DNA from: Streptomyces violens
GTDB taxonomy: Bacteria > Actinomycetota > Actinomycetes > Streptomycetales > Streptomycetaceae
Reading direction: 5' to 3'
Assembly: GCF_000717745.1 (NCBI RefSeq)
Contig: NZ_JOBH01000008.1
Coordinates: 1-64,000 of the forward strand
DNA: 64,000 bases
Part shown: one piece after another, positions 45,033 through 53,820 of the stretch
Position numbering within the stretch: position 1 is the first letter of the stretch
How the letters are laid out: each line of letters begins with the position of its first letter
Position numbers and translations under genes: made by a program
The notes under the pieces: model-generated
Database searches by the model: none
What the model saw: the letters and a program-made list of their open reading frames with translations, nothing else
Told to the model about the DNA's origin: nothing

Positions 45033-45962
45033 ATGACGCACACCGAGATCGAGATCACCGCGGAACTGGTCCGGGATCTGCTGCGCGACCAGCATCCCGA
45101 CCTGGCCGACCGGCCCTTGCGGCTCGGTGCGCGTGGCTGGGACAACCAGCTGTGGCGGCTCGGCGATGATCTCGCGGTCCGGTTGCCTTGGGCAACGCAG
45201 TCTGCGGACGCACTGCTCTACAAGGAGCATGCCTGGCTGCCCGAGCTCGCCCCGCGCCTTCCCCTCCCCGTCCCCGTGCCACAGCGCCTCGGCGAGCCCT
45301 CGGAGCGGTTCCCGCGGCCCTGGATCGTCACGACGTGGGTTCCGGGCACGGCCTCCGACCATGCCCCCGCCACGCGCTCGGTGGAGGCAGCCGACACCTT
45401 GGCCGCCTTCCTGACCGCCCTGCACCGACCGGCGCCCGCCGGGGCGCCGACCGGCCGGAACCGCGGAGGGCCGTTGGCCGATCACGCCGAGGGGTTCGCC
45501 GAACAGCTCGCCTCGGCCACCGAACTGGGCCTGATCCATGCCCCGGACACCATCCGCGCGATTTGGGAGGATGCCGTCGCGGCGCCGCGCTGGGCCGGGC
45601 CGCCAATGTGGCTGCACGCCGATCTGCATCCGGCCAATATCCTCACGGAGGGTGGCACCTTCTGCGGTGTGATCGACTTTGGCGACCTCTGCGCGGGCGA
45701 TCCGGCCTACGACCTCGCCGCTCCGTGGCTGCTGCTTCCGGACGGCGCCATCGACCGCTTCCACGCCGCGTATCGGCAGACCGTAGACCCCGCAACCCTG
45801 CGCCGGGCCCGCGGCTGCGCGGTGCTGAAAGCTCTCACCTGCATCCTCATCGGAGAAGCAGGCATCCAGGGTCGCCCCGGGGGGAAGCCCACTTGGGGCC
45901 CGCCGGCGCACACAGCACTGCGGCGCCTGTGCAGCGCCTCTCCGATCTCGTGCAGGGGCTAG
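45033..45962 (+). CDS. Aminoglycoside-phosphotransferase-family kinase
   Basis: 309 residues from the ATG at 45033. It contains RLGARGWDNQLWRLGDDLAV, then the kinase core: LHADLHPANILTEGGTF (catalytic Asp and Asn) and VIDFGDLCAGDPAYDLA (metal Asp). This is the APH/choline-kinase fold. Family members phosphorylate aminoglycosides, other antibiotics or small alcohols in the cytoplasm; the residues visible do not distinguish resistance from metabolism. The gene is single and divergent from the DHFR-like gene. Confidence 0.9.
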   Translation: MTHTEIEITAELVRDLLRDQHPDLADRPLRLGARGWDNQLWRLGDDLAVRLPWATQSADALLYKEHAWLPELAPRLPLPVPVPQRLGEPSERFPRPWIVTTWVPGTASDHAPATRSVEAADTLAAFLTALHRPAPAGAPTGRNRGGPLADHAEGFAEQLASATELGLIHAPDTIRAIWEDAVAAPRWAGPPMWLHADLHPANILTEGGTFCGVIDFGDLCAGDPAYDLAAPWLLLPDGAIDRFHAAYRQTVDPATLRRARGCAVLKALTCILIGEAGIQGRPGGKPTWGPPAHTALRRLCSASPISCRG

Positions 45963-46056
45963 CTCTTCAGCGGGGGCTTCGCCGGGCTGCTTCCAAGATC
46001 GATTGTCAGTGGTGGGTGAGAAGGTAAGAGCACCGAGTGAAAGAGGGGGAGCAGTC

Positions 46057-47097
46057 TTGTCCGGAACCCAGAACTACATCAACCACGTTGCTCTTGTCCT
46101 GGATGCCAGTTCGTCCATGTCACACCTGAGCCGCAAGGTCGTTGAGGTCGCCGACCAGCAGATTGCCTACTTGGCCCGCCGGTCGAAGGAGCTGGACCAG
46201 GAGACCCGTGTCACGGTGTACGTCTTCGCCGACAAGGTGGAGTGCGTCATCTACGACAAGGACGTGCTGCGGATGCCGTCCCTGAAGCAGCTGTACCGGG
46301 TCGGTGGCATGACGGCTCTGCTGGCGGCCACGCTGAAGTCACAGCGGGAGCTGGCGCAGACGGCTCAACTGTACGGCGACCACAGCTTCCTGACGTTCGT
46401 ACTGACCGACGGCCAGGAGAACGCAAGTCACCGCTGCCCGGACGCCCCCGCCAGGAACCCGCGGGAGCTGGTGCAGGCCGTGGCCACGATGAGCGAGACG
46501 CAGGAGGACAACTGGACGCTGGCCGTCCTCGTGCCGGACCAGATGGGCAAGCGCGAGGCCATGCAGTGCGGCTTCCCGAAGGACAACATCGCCATCTGGG
46601 ACGCCACGAGCACGCAGGGTCTGGAGGAGGCCGGGCTGGTCATCCAGCAGGCCACCGAGAACTTCATGGTGGGCCGGGCCCAGGGCATCCGGGGATCGCG
46701 GGCGGTGTTCTCCACGGGTGCGGAGGTGGTCAACAAGGACACCATCAAGGCAGCCGGCCTCACCCCGGTGAAGCCGTCGGAGTACCAGCTGATACCGGTG
46801 GCTCGCGACGCGGCGATACGGGAATGGGTCATCGAATGCGGGCACACTTACCGCACCGGTTGTGCGTTCTACCAGCTGAGTAAGTCGGAGAAGATCCAGG
46901 CACGGAAGCAGATCGCGGTGCTGGAGAAGAAGACGGACCGCGTGTACACGGGGCCGCAGGCCCGATCCCTGCTCGGCCTGCCGGACACGGAGGTCCGCGT
47001 CAAGCCGGACCACAACGACGACTTCACCATCTTCGTCCAGAGCACCAGCGTGAACCGAAAGCTGGTTCCGCACACACGACTCCTGCTGATGATCTGA
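46057..47097 (+). CDS. VWA-domain protein
   Basis: 346 residues. TTG at 46057 is preferred because GGGGGAG lies five bases upstream; an ATG at 46003 would add 18 residues. The von Willebrand A domain starts immediately: HVALVLDASSSMSHLSRK (DxSxS), GGMTALL (MIDAS Thr) and FVLTDGQENASHRC (MIDAS Asp). The C-terminal 150 residues (KPSEYQLIPVARDAAIREWV, CAFYQLSKSEKIQARKQIAV) form an all-alpha/beta domain without a known family. Such cytoplasmic VWA proteins often work with AAA+ ATPases or in stress and phage-related loci; no partner is adjacent here. Confidence 0.9.
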   Translation: MSGTQNYINHVALVLDASSSMSHLSRKVVEVADQQIAYLARRSKELDQETRVTVYVFADKVECVIYDKDVLRMPSLKQLYRVGGMTALLAATLKSQRELAQTAQLYGDHSFLTFVLTDGQENASHRCPDAPARNPRELVQAVATMSETQEDNWTLAVLVPDQMGKREAMQCGFPKDNIAIWDATSTQGLEEAGLVIQQATENFMVGRAQGIRGSRAVFSTGAEVVNKDTIKAAGLTPVKPSEYQLIPVARDAAIREWVIECGHTYRTGCAFYQLSKSEKIQARKQIAVLEKKTDRVYTGPQARSLLGLPDTEVRVKPDHNDDFTIFVQSTSVNRKLVPHTRLLLMI

Positions 47098-47105
47098 CAC
47101 CTCAC

Positions 47106-47132
47106 AGCCCCGCCGGCCCGCCCGGCGGGGCT
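47106..47132 (+). terminator. Terminator of the VWA gene
   Basis: An 11-bp perfect stem (AGCCCCGCCGG with its complement) around CCCGC, followed by CCCTTC, 8 bp after the VWA stop. Confidence 0.8.
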
Positions 47133-47211
47133 CCCTTCGAGTTCAGCACGCTGCCTACGAAGAGCCGAATCGCGTAGAGCCGCGGAGCTGTTGCCGCGTA
47201 CCTTCGACTGC

Positions 47212-47946
47212 ATGGCTGACGAGTGCTTCGGGCATCCACGGCTCGCCGCGATCTATGACCCGCTCGACCCTGACCGCAGCGATCTTGACGCGTACGTCCA
47301 CATGGCGGAACAGACCGAAGCGCGTCGGGTGCTGGACATCGGATGCGGGACAGGAGTGTTCGCCCTTCTCCTGGCTGATCGCGGGATCGAGGTTGTCGGG
47401 ATCGACCCCGCCGAGGCGTCGATCGAAGTAGCCCAGGGGAAGCCGGGCAGTGAACGGGTGCGGTGGATCTGTGGTGACGTGTCCGCCCTCCCACCGCTGC
47501 AGGTCGATCTGGCGACCATGACGGCGAACGTAGCTCAGGCCATCGTGGACCCGAAGGTCTGGCAGGAGACTCTGGGGAAGGCGTACGAATCGCTGCGGCC
47601 AGGCGGGCGCCTGATGTTCGAGACCCGGGATCCGGCCAGGCGTGCCTGGGAGCAGTGGAACCGGGAGGATTCCTGCCACGTGACGGAGATCCCGGGCGTG
47701 GGCGCGGTCGAGAGCTGGGTCGAGGTGACCGACGTCAGTTGGCCGCTGGTGACGTTTCGTTGGACCTACGTGTTCGCTGCGGACGGGCAAGTGCTGACCT
47801 CTGATTCGACGTTGCGTTTCCGGGAGCAGGAGGAGGTCGAGACCGACCTGTTCGTGCAGGGGTATGTGGTCGACGATGTGCGTGAAGCTCCTGACCGCCC
47901 GGGCCGGGAGTTCGTCTTTCTCGCGCGGCGCCCGGAGGCGGGCTGA
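47212..47946 (+). CDS. Class I SAM-dependent methyltransferase
   Basis: 244 residues from the ATG at 47212 (ATG 47191 would add seven). Motif I RVLDIGCGTGVFALLLADRG, acidic strand VVGIDPAEASIEVA, motif II WICGDVSALPPLQVDLA and motif III LRPGGRLMFETRDP are clear. The C-terminal cap (ESWVEVTDVSWPLVTFRWTY, LRFREQEEVETDLF) belongs to small-molecule methyltransferases of the methyltransf_25 group. Substrate unknown. The gene lies between the VWA and GNAT genes. Confidence 0.9.
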   Translation: MADECFGHPRLAAIYDPLDPDRSDLDAYVHMAEQTEARRVLDIGCGTGVFALLLADRGIEVVGIDPAEASIEVAQGKPGSERVRWICGDVSALPPLQVDLATMTANVAQAIVDPKVWQETLGKAYESLRPGGRLMFETRDPARRAWEQWNREDSCHVTEIPGVGAVESWVEVTDVSWPLVTFRWTYVFAADGQVLTSDSTLRFREQEEVETDLFVQGYVVDDVREAPDRPGREFVFLARRPEAG

Positions 47947-48029
47947 GCGTCGTGGTGAAGATGAACCTTCGCCAGGGCGGTCAAGGAGTTCGGACTCCCC
48001 AGAATCGAGCGCATGAGGGATCATGAAGC

Positions 48030-48908
48030 ATGCGTCCGGATGGCTGGCACCTCACCGAAGACATCGACGACTTCCTGGACCGAGCCGGGGAGTTCCTGCG
48101 CTCACGCCCCGCCCTGCACACCACGCCACTGTCGGTGACCGAGAAACTTCGCACGCTCGGGGCGGCCGCACACGGCACCCAAGCCCCCGTCTTCGGCAGA
48201 CTGGAGCGAGCGGGCGAGGTCCATGCCACCTTCTACCGCCTCCCGTCCCGCGGCCTGAGCGTCACCTCTCTCACTCCCGAGCAGGCCGATACGCTCGCCG
48301 CCCAGTTGGTTGCACTCGGGCACTCCCTTCCTTACGTCACCGCGGACCACAGCACCGCCACTGCTTTCGCCGAGGCATGGCAGCGGCACACGGGCGCAAC
48401 GCCGACGCTCCGCGTGCGGCTGCACCTGTACCGTCTCGGCACACTCACCCCGCCGGAGCCGTTCCCGGCGGGCCGGGGCCGACTCGTGGGCGAGCGGGAG
48501 CATGAGCACCTCATGTGCTGGTGCCGTGAGTTCGCAGCGGACGTCGGGGAGGACGTTTCCATTGACGCCGCTTCCTGGGCCGGCACCCGCTTCGCCGAGA
48601 AGCGCTACACGTACTGGGAAACCCCGGACGGCACGCCCGTCTCCATGGCGGGCGTGAACCCGATGGTCGGCGGCCAGGTCCGGGTGGACCCCGTCTACAC
48701 CCCGGCCCACCTGCGCGGCCGCGGCTACGCGGGCGCCGTGACGGTCGAGGTCAGCCGCGCCGCGCTCGCCGCAGGCGCCAAGGAGGTCGTGCTGTACACG
48801 AACGCGGCCAATCCCACCAGCAACGCCCTCTACCAGCGCATCGGATACGTCCCGCTCACCGACTTCGCCGTGTACGACTTCGCGTACACCGCGTCGGAAG
48901 CCAGATAG
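48030..48908 (+). CDS. GNAT-family N-acetyltransferase
   Basis: 292 residues. The C-terminal GNAT domain has motif A in TPAHLRGRGYAGAVTVEVSR (RGRGYAG, the acetyl-CoA phosphate loop), then EVVLYTNAANPTSNALYQRI and GYVPLTDFAVYDFAY. The N-terminal half (roughly 130 residues) resembles the degenerate first domain of two-domain GNATs and lacks the acetyl-CoA loop. The product acetylates an amine substrate that cannot be named from sequence. It ends 12 bp from the convergent MFS gene. Confidence 0.9.
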   Translation: MRPDGWHLTEDIDDFLDRAGEFLRSRPALHTTPLSVTEKLRTLGAAAHGTQAPVFGRLERAGEVHATFYRLPSRGLSVTSLTPEQADTLAAQLVALGHSLPYVTADHSTATAFAEAWQRHTGATPTLRVRLHLYRLGTLTPPEPFPAGRGRLVGEREHEHLMCWCREFAADVGEDVSIDAASWAGTRFAEKRYTYWETPDGTPVSMAGVNPMVGGQVRVDPVYTPAHLRGRGYAGAVTVEVSRAALAAGAKEVVLYTNAANPTSNALYQRIGYVPLTDFAVYDFAYTASEAR

Positions 48909-48920
48909 GGACGCGAGAAG

Positions 48921-50156
48921 TCAGTCGCCCGGAGTGCCGTCCCGAGTGAACGCCCACAGTACGAGCCCGAGGCAGCTGAACGCGGCACCCAGTGCGCATA
49001 CGGCGCCCCAGCCGGCCACCGTGTAGAGGGAGGTCGCGGCGATGGCGCCGGTGGCGCTGCCGATCGAGTAGAAGACCATGTATCCGCCGATCAGCCGGCT
49101 GCCCGCGTCCGGATGCAGCGCGTAGATCAGGGTCTGGTTGGTGACATGGACCGCCTGCACGGCGACGTCGAGCAGGATCACCCCGACGACCAGGGCCCAG
49201 AGCGAGCTGCGGGTGAAGGCCAAGGGCAGCCACGAGGCGGCGAGCAGTACCAGGGCGATGCCGGTGGTCCGCCGGGAGAGTCCGCGGTCGTTCAGGCGGC
49301 CCGCCACAGTCGCGGCCAGGGCGCCGGCGACACCGATCAGACCCAGCGCCCCGATCGCGCTGTGCGGCAGGAAGTACGGGGCCTCGCTGAGCGGCAGCGC
49401 GACGCTGCTCCACAGGGTGCTGAAGGCAGCGAAGATCAGCAGGCCGAACAGGGCCCGGCGCCGCAGCAGTTGTTCCCGTGCGAACAGGGTGATCGTGGAA
49501 CGCAGGAGCTGTCCGTAGCGCAGGGTTGTCGGCGGAGCGGCACTGTGGCGCGGCAGTACTCGGTACAGGATCAGGGCGAGCAGCGCGGTGAGCGACGCCG
49601 AGGCGAGGTAGACGGAGCGCCAGCCCGCGAGGTCGGCCATGAGGCCGGACGCGGTGCGGGCGAGCAGGATTCCGATGACCACGCCGCTGGTGACCAGGCC
49701 AACTACCCGTCCGCGCCCGGCGGGAGGGGCCAGTGATGCCGCGAAGGCCACCAGCGTCTGCGTGACGACCGCGAGGAGCCCCGTCGCGGCCATGCCCGCG
49801 AGCAGGATCGCTGCGGTGTGGGCGGTGGCCACCACTCCCAACGCCACTACCAGAAGAAGCAGTTGAGCAACGATGAGCCGTCTGCGGTCGGTCACGTCAC
49901 CCAGCGGTACGAGGAAAAAGAGTCCCAGCCCGTATCCCACATGCGTGAGCGTGACCACGCTGCCGACAAGTGCCGGGCTCATGGCGAGGTCGTGGCCCAT
50001 GGTCACCAGGAGCGGCTGGGAGAAGTAGACGTTGGCCACTGCGGCCCCGCAGGCGACGGCGAACAGTATGACGACGCCACGGGACAGGACGAACGCGGCG
50101 CCTTCCCCGCTTCCGACCTCGGTCTGTCGTGTCACGGCCTCACAATTGCCGGGCAT
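48921..50156 (-). CDS. MFS efflux transporter
   Basis: 411 residues from the ATG at 50156 with GGAGGGG upstream; an earlier in-frame ATG at 50174 is possible. Twelve hydrophobic helices are visible, with LVPLGDVTDRRRLIVAQLLL as the loop motif after helix 2 and GRVVGLVTSGVVIGILLART as the motif C-like antiporter signature in helix 5. It is of the drug:H+ antiporter type. It is divergent from an HxlR-type regulator that likely represses it, with inverted CTACCAA/TTGGTAG elements between them. Confidence 0.94.
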   Translation of the reverse strand: MPGNCEAVTRQTEVGSGEGAAFVLSRGVVILFAVACGAAVANVYFSQPLLVTMGHDLAMSPALVGSVVTLTHVGYGLGLFFLVPLGDVTDRRRLIVAQLLLLVVALGVVATAHTAAILLAGMAATGLLAVVTQTLVAFAASLAPPAGRGRVVGLVTSGVVIGILLARTASGLMADLAGWRSVYLASASLTALLALILYRVLPRHSAAPPTTLRYGQLLRSTITLFAREQLLRRRALFGLLIFAAFSTLWSSVALPLSEAPYFLPHSAIGALGLIGVAGALAATVAGRLNDRGLSRRTTGIALVLLAASWLPLAFTRSSLWALVVGVILLDVAVQAVHVTNQTLIYALHPDAGSRLIGGYMVFYSIGSATGAIAATSLYTVAGWGAVCALGAAFSCLGLVLWAFTRDGTPGD

Positions 50157-50188
50157 CGGCACCCCTCCGCACATCTGGTTTCAACTTA

Positions 50189-50226
50189 CTACCAATGATG
50201 TCGGCGACGGTAGCCTTGGTTGGTAG
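50189..50226. promoter_or_regulatory. Inverted-repeat operator between MFS and HxlR genes
   Basis: CTACCAA (50189-50195) and TTGGTAG (50220-50226) form an inverted pair 24 bp apart in the 103-bp divergent spacer. HxlR proteins bind such arms as dimers; the assignment is by position. Confidence 0.6.
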
Positions 50227-50259
50227 CATGTTGCAACCGTCGTGAGAGGGAGGGACGCC

Positions 50260-50712
50260 ATGGTGGCCAGAACACGCTTCGACGACAGCGAATGTCCCGT
50301 CGCCCGGTCGGTGGACGCGATCGGCGACTGGTGGTCCCTGCTGATCGTGCGAGACGCCTTCGACGGAAGCCGCCGCTTCGGGGAGTTCCAGCGCAGCCTC
50401 GGCGTGGCGAAGAACATCCTCACCGCGCGACTGCGCACCCTGGTCGCCGGCGGCGTACTCGAATCCGTCCCCGCCTCGGACGGCAGCGCCTACCGCGAGT
50501 ACGTACTGACTCCGAAGGGCAAGGCGCTCTTCCCCGTCATCGTGGCACTGCGACAGTGGGGCGAACAGCACTTCTTCGACGCCGACGAACCACACTCAGA
50601 GTTGGTCGACCGCCGACAGGGACATTCCCTCCGCGCACTGGAGGTGCTGTCCGCGGACGGGCGACGGCTGAATCCGGACGACACCGCTGTCCACAAGGTC
50701 TCCGACCAGTGA
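50260..50712 (+). CDS. HxlR-family transcriptional regulator
   Basis: 150 residues from the ATG at 50260 with GAGGGAGGGA upstream. The conserved Cys near the N-terminus (DDSECPVARSVDAIGDWWSL) and the winged helix GSRRFGEFQRSLGVAKNILT, ARLRTLVAGGVLES with wing YREYVLTPKGKALF are standard HxlR. A short C-terminal extension follows. It probably controls the divergent MFS exporter in response to a redox-active or electrophilic compound sensed through the Cys. Confidence 0.93.
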   Translation: MVARTRFDDSECPVARSVDAIGDWWSLLIVRDAFDGSRRFGEFQRSLGVAKNILTARLRTLVAGGVLESVPASDGSAYREYVLTPKGKALFPVIVALRQWGEQHFFDADEPHSELVDRRQGHSLRALEVLSADGRRLNPDDTAVHKVSDQ

Positions 50713-50760
50713 ACAGTGATCCGAGGCGGAGACCCGGCGCCGGCACTCGGCCGCCGCGCC

Positions 50761-50808
50761 GACAGGCCGACAGGCCGACAGGCCGACAGGCCGACAGGCC
50801 GACAGGCT
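50761..50808. repeat. 8-bp microsatellite, six copies
   Basis: GACAGGCC is repeated six times head to tail (the last ends in T), 48 bp after the HxlR stop. The 8-bp unit would shift any reading frame, so it is non-coding. Confidence 0.9.
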
Positions 50809-50949
50809 AGGTAAGTAAGCATCCGCTCGGCGGGGTATCCGCGGGGCGTCCGCGCCGTAATCGAGAGCTGTCGCGCGGCACCTGCCCACCGCCCGCAGAA
50901 GGGGAGCGCCTCTTCCAGAGGGAGGTCCGCAAGAACGAATTTGCGGCGG

Positions 50950-51306
50950 TCAAGCGCTGGCGTGGGACCGACTGCTGTTGTCGGCGGACGCGGGCGTGGT
51001 GCGGCCGACTTCGTCCTGGACGAGCAGGGAGAGCAGGGAGGCCACCGTCAGGCCGGATTCGGCCGGGTGGCGCAGGACCTTGCTGGGGTCGATGCGGTAC
51101 AGGTTGGTGCGCCCCTCCCGGGTGTGGGAGAGGTAACCGTCCTGCTCCAGGTCGGCGATGATCTTCTGGACGGCGCGTTCGGTAAGGCGGCAGTACGCCG
51201 CGATGTCACGGATGCGGGCGCTGTGGTTGTCGGCGATGGCTGCCAGCACTCGCGCGTGGTTGGTGATGAACGTCCATCCGGTGTAGGGCTCGGGCACTCC
51301 ATCCAT
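50950..51306 (-). CDS. Winged-helix regulator
   Basis: 118 residues. It begins with WTFITNHARVLAAIADNHSA and continues RIRDIAAYCRLTERAVQKII, ADLEQDGYLSHTREGRTNLY, a MarR/ArsR-like winged helix of the kind found as stand-alone regulators in Streptomyces; the short tail is Ser/Ala-rich. It is divergent from the STAS-ANTAR gene with a 126-bp spacer, so the two may be linked in regulation. Effector unknown. Confidence 0.88.
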   Translation of the reverse strand: MDGVPEPYTGWTFITNHARVLAAIADNHSARIRDIAAYCRLTERAVQKIIADLEQDGYLSHTREGRTNLYRIDPSKVLRHPAESGLTVASLLSLLVQDEVGRTTPASADNSSRSHASA

Positions 51307-51432
51307 CTCTCCACTTTAGCGACCGGCCATGCGTGCTTTCAAAAACACGTACTCTGTTTCAGGTATTAGTTGACGTGTATCGTCGGGGGCGGCAGTCTGA
51401 GAGCGGTCGTAGGCACAGACGAGGGAGAGGCC

Positions 51433-52242
51433 ATGCCGGAGCCTGCCTACTCTGAGCAGTCCCCGACCGGACAGGGTTCCGGGCCCGGGCAGGGCTGCCG
51501 TCCGCCGGCGGCCGTCCCGCCGTTCCTGGCATCGATCGACGTCCTGCCGGACGGCGATCGGGTGACCGCAGCGCTCCGGGGAGAGCTCGACCTGGACGCC
51601 GCCCAGTGGCTCCGGTCCTACCTGCACCAAGCCCTCAGCTACTCAGTCAGCGGCGTCGATCTGGACCTGCATGAGGTCGAATTCTGCGACTGTTCCGGCC
51701 TCAACCTCCTGCTCAGCCTGCGCCATCGAGCCCTGGAACAGGGCAAGACCGTCACCCTCTGCCGCAGCAGCCCCGCGGTCGAGCGGCTGCTCGATCTGAC
51801 CTGCACCAAGAACCCGTTCACGCCCCCGAACCCGGACGACAAGTACATGACATCCTCTGCCGCCCCCCACGACCCTGGCCCGCCCGAGGACACCGACCAG
51901 GACCTGCATGTCCAGGTCGCCCAATTGCGGCGGGCCATGCAGACCCGGCCGACCATCGACCTGGCCCGCGGCATGCTCATGGCCTCCTTCAAGCTGAGCC
52001 CCGAGGCGGCCTGGGATGTGCTCGTCACGACCTCACAGAACACCAACACCAAGCTGCACCGCCTGGCCGGAGAACTGGTGAACTCCGTTCAGGGCACTAC
52101 GTTGCCCCCGGTCGTGCAAGAACAGCTCACGGCCGCCGTCGCCAAGACCAAGCCGGCAGCGACAGCCCCGCCCCCGCAGCCCGGACCACCGGACCTGCAG
52201 AACACCGCGCCGGAACCGCTCACCAACCAGCCCGATTCCTAG
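51433..52242 (+). CDS. STAS domain fused to an ANTAR RNA-binding domain
   Basis: 269 residues from the ATG at 51433 with GGGAGAGG upstream. Residues about 35-130 form an STAS (anti-anti-sigma) domain: LRGELDLDAAQWLRSYLHQA, LDLHEVEFCDCSGLNLLLSL with Ser in the phosphorylation position, and VTLCRSSPAVERLLDLT. Residues about 160-220 form an ANTAR domain: VAQLRRAMQTRPTIDLARGM, LMASFKLSPEAAWDVLVTTS. A Pro-rich tail follows. ANTAR domains bind paired hairpins to stop termination; STAS domains sense anti-sigma kinases. The fusion would couple sigma-factor partner switching to antitermination. Confidence 0.92.
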   Translation: MPEPAYSEQSPTGQGSGPGQGCRPPAAVPPFLASIDVLPDGDRVTAALRGELDLDAAQWLRSYLHQALSYSVSGVDLDLHEVEFCDCSGLNLLLSLRHRALEQGKTVTLCRSSPAVERLLDLTCTKNPFTPPNPDDKYMTSSAAPHDPGPPEDTDQDLHVQVAQLRRAMQTRPTIDLARGMLMASFKLSPEAAWDVLVTTSQNTNTKLHRLAGELVNSVQGTTLPPVVQEQLTAAVAKTKPAATAPPPQPGPPDLQNTAPEPLTNQPDS

Positions 52243-52282
52243 CTGTCCTCAAGCAGCTGTCCTCAAGCAGCTGTCCTCAATT
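52241..52282. repeat. 14-bp tandem repeat after the STAS-ANTAR gene
   Basis: AGCTGTCCTCAAGC occurs three times head to tail (the last ends ATT instead of AGC), starting inside the stop codon of the STAS-ANTAR gene. Confidence 0.85.
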
Positions 52283-52428
52283 CGGTTCCGGCTTCCGCTG
52301 GTACCTGTTGCCTCTCCGGAGGCGACGATGAGTGAGGTGGACCCGGCCTTGGGGCGGATGACTGGTGTTCGGGAAGGGGCCGACCTTCGGTGCGGCCGAG
52401 CACGGCCATCCAAGCGCTCTCCTCGCAG

Positions 52429-53643
52429 TCACTCGCCCCAAGTGACCGGCAGGCTCTTCACCCCGTAGATGTCCGCGGTCTCCGGGCGCAGGCTGACCTC
52501 TTCGGCCGGTACGGCCAGGCGCAGCGTGGGGAAGCGGTTGACCAGGGCGGTGAATGCGACCCGCATCTCGATGCGGGCCAGCTGCTGGCCCAGGCACTGG
52601 TGGATGCCGTGGCCGAAGGCCAGGTGCCCGCCGTCCTGCCGCTGGAGGTCGAGCACGTGCGGGTCGGCGAAACGCTCGGGGTCGCGGTTGGCGGTGCTGT
52701 ACGACAGGATGACGGGCGAGCCGGCCTCGATGGTCCGGCCGCCCAACTCAACGTCCTCCAGCGCCGTCCTCATGAACGTCTTGGCAACGCTCAGATACCG
52801 CAGCAGCTCCTCCACGGCCCGGTCGGCGAGCGCGGGATCGGCACGCAGCGCGGCCAGTTGTGCCGGATTCTGCAGCAGCGCGAAGGTGCCCAGTGCGAGC
52901 ATGTTGGCGGTGGTGTCGAGCCCGGCCGCCAGCAGAATCAGGGCGATCCCCTTCAGCTCCTCATCGTTCAGATCGCTGTCGGTGAGATCGCTGAGCACAT
53001 CGTCGGTGGGGTTCGCGCGCTTGGCGGCCACCAGCTCCTCGAGGTAGTTCTGGGTCGCGGTGTAGGCCGCTATCAGCTCCTCGTCGCTCGTCTCCCCGTT
53101 CATGAACGACTCGACGTGCTCCTGGAAGGAGCCCCGGTCCTCGTACGGCACCCCCAGCAGCTCGCAGATGATGATGGCGGGGATGGGCTTGGCGAACGCG
53201 GTCACCAGGTCCGCCGGCGGCCCGGCCTTCTCCATGGCGTCCAGGCAGTCGGCGGTGATCCGCTCGACGCGCTCGGTGAGCAGTCGCATCCGCCGTACGG
53301 TGAACTTGCCCATCAGCGGCTTGCGATAGCGCCTGTGCTCCGGGTCGTCCATGAGGACGAACTCGCCGGGCGACGCCGGAGGGACCTCGATGTCGCCGTA
53401 GTCGATGGTCGGGTGGTACCGCATGAGCTCCTTGCGCGAGCTGAACCGCGAGTCAGCCAGGACCGACCTGACCAGGTCGTATCCGGTGATCAGCCAGCCG
53501 GACTTTCCGCCGGGGAAGGTGTAGCGGCTGATGGGGCTGTGTCGGCGGGCGTCGATCAGCTCTGCCGGCGGGTCGAAAGGGCAGCCGGGCTGACGCATCG
53601 TCGGGAGCGTCGTGACGGTGTGCAGGGATTCCCCCATGGCCAT
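52429..53643 (-). CDS. Cytochrome P450
   Basis: 404 residues from an ATG at 53643 (second ATG two codons later). I-helix LLAAGLDTTANMLALGTFAL with AGxDTT, K-helix ExxR in VEELLRYLSVAK, and heme-binding AFGHGIHQCLGQQLARIEMR with the ligand Cys are intact. EFVLMDDPEHRRYRKPLMGK is the C-helix. It is a soluble, three-component bacterial P450 of the CYP105/107 kind, likely oxidising a secondary metabolite or xenobiotic. There is no ferredoxin gene next to it. It is divergent from the HTH/MarR regulator across a palindrome-rich spacer. Confidence 0.95.
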   Translation of the reverse strand: MAMGESLHTVTTLPTMRQPGCPFDPPAELIDARRHSPISRYTFPGGKSGWLITGYDLVRSVLADSRFSSRKELMRYHPTIDYGDIEVPPASPGEFVLMDDPEHRRYRKPLMGKFTVRRMRLLTERVERITADCLDAMEKAGPPADLVTAFAKPIPAIIICELLGVPYEDRGSFQEHVESFMNGETSDEELIAAYTATQNYLEELVAAKRANPTDDVLSDLTDSDLNDEELKGIALILLAAGLDTTANMLALGTFALLQNPAQLAALRADPALADRAVEELLRYLSVAKTFMRTALEDVELGGRTIEAGSPVILSYSTANRDPERFADPHVLDLQRQDGGHLAFGHGIHQCLGQQLARIEMRVAFTALVNRFPTLRLAVPAEEVSLRPETADIYGVKSLPVTWGE

Positions 53644-53688
53644 TCCTCATCTCGCGATAGGACGTGTTTGGCGTAGTTCGAAAGCTAC

Positions 53689-53795
53689 GTTGCATTCAGA
53701 ATTGCGTCAATCGATTGAAATGAGTAAGTGCAGGTGAACGGCGCTAAATTGATGCAATGACACTGAGCTCGAATGCAACGCTTCATTGCAATGAA
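53689..53795. promoter_or_regulatory. Palindromes between P450 and regulator
   Basis: TTCATTGCAATGAA (53782-53795) is a perfect 14-bp palindrome. GTTGCATTC (53689-53697) and GAATGCAAC (53771-53779) form a perfect inverted pair, and ATTGCGTCAA (about 53702) with TTGATGCAAT (about 53749) a 9/10 inverted pair. All share a TTGCA/TTGCG-type core, suggesting several sites for one dimeric regulator controlling both divergent genes. Confidence 0.65.
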
Positions 53796-53820
53796 TGACG
53801 GCGAAGGCAATACTGACGGC

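Noticed and set aside
50761..50808. Possible CRISPR array
   Set aside because: The 8-bp units are directly adjacent with no spacers; it is a microsatellite.
52390..53676. Plus-strand frame across the cytochrome P450
   Set aside because: Shadow of the P450 gene, which has all heme and helix motifs on the minus strand.
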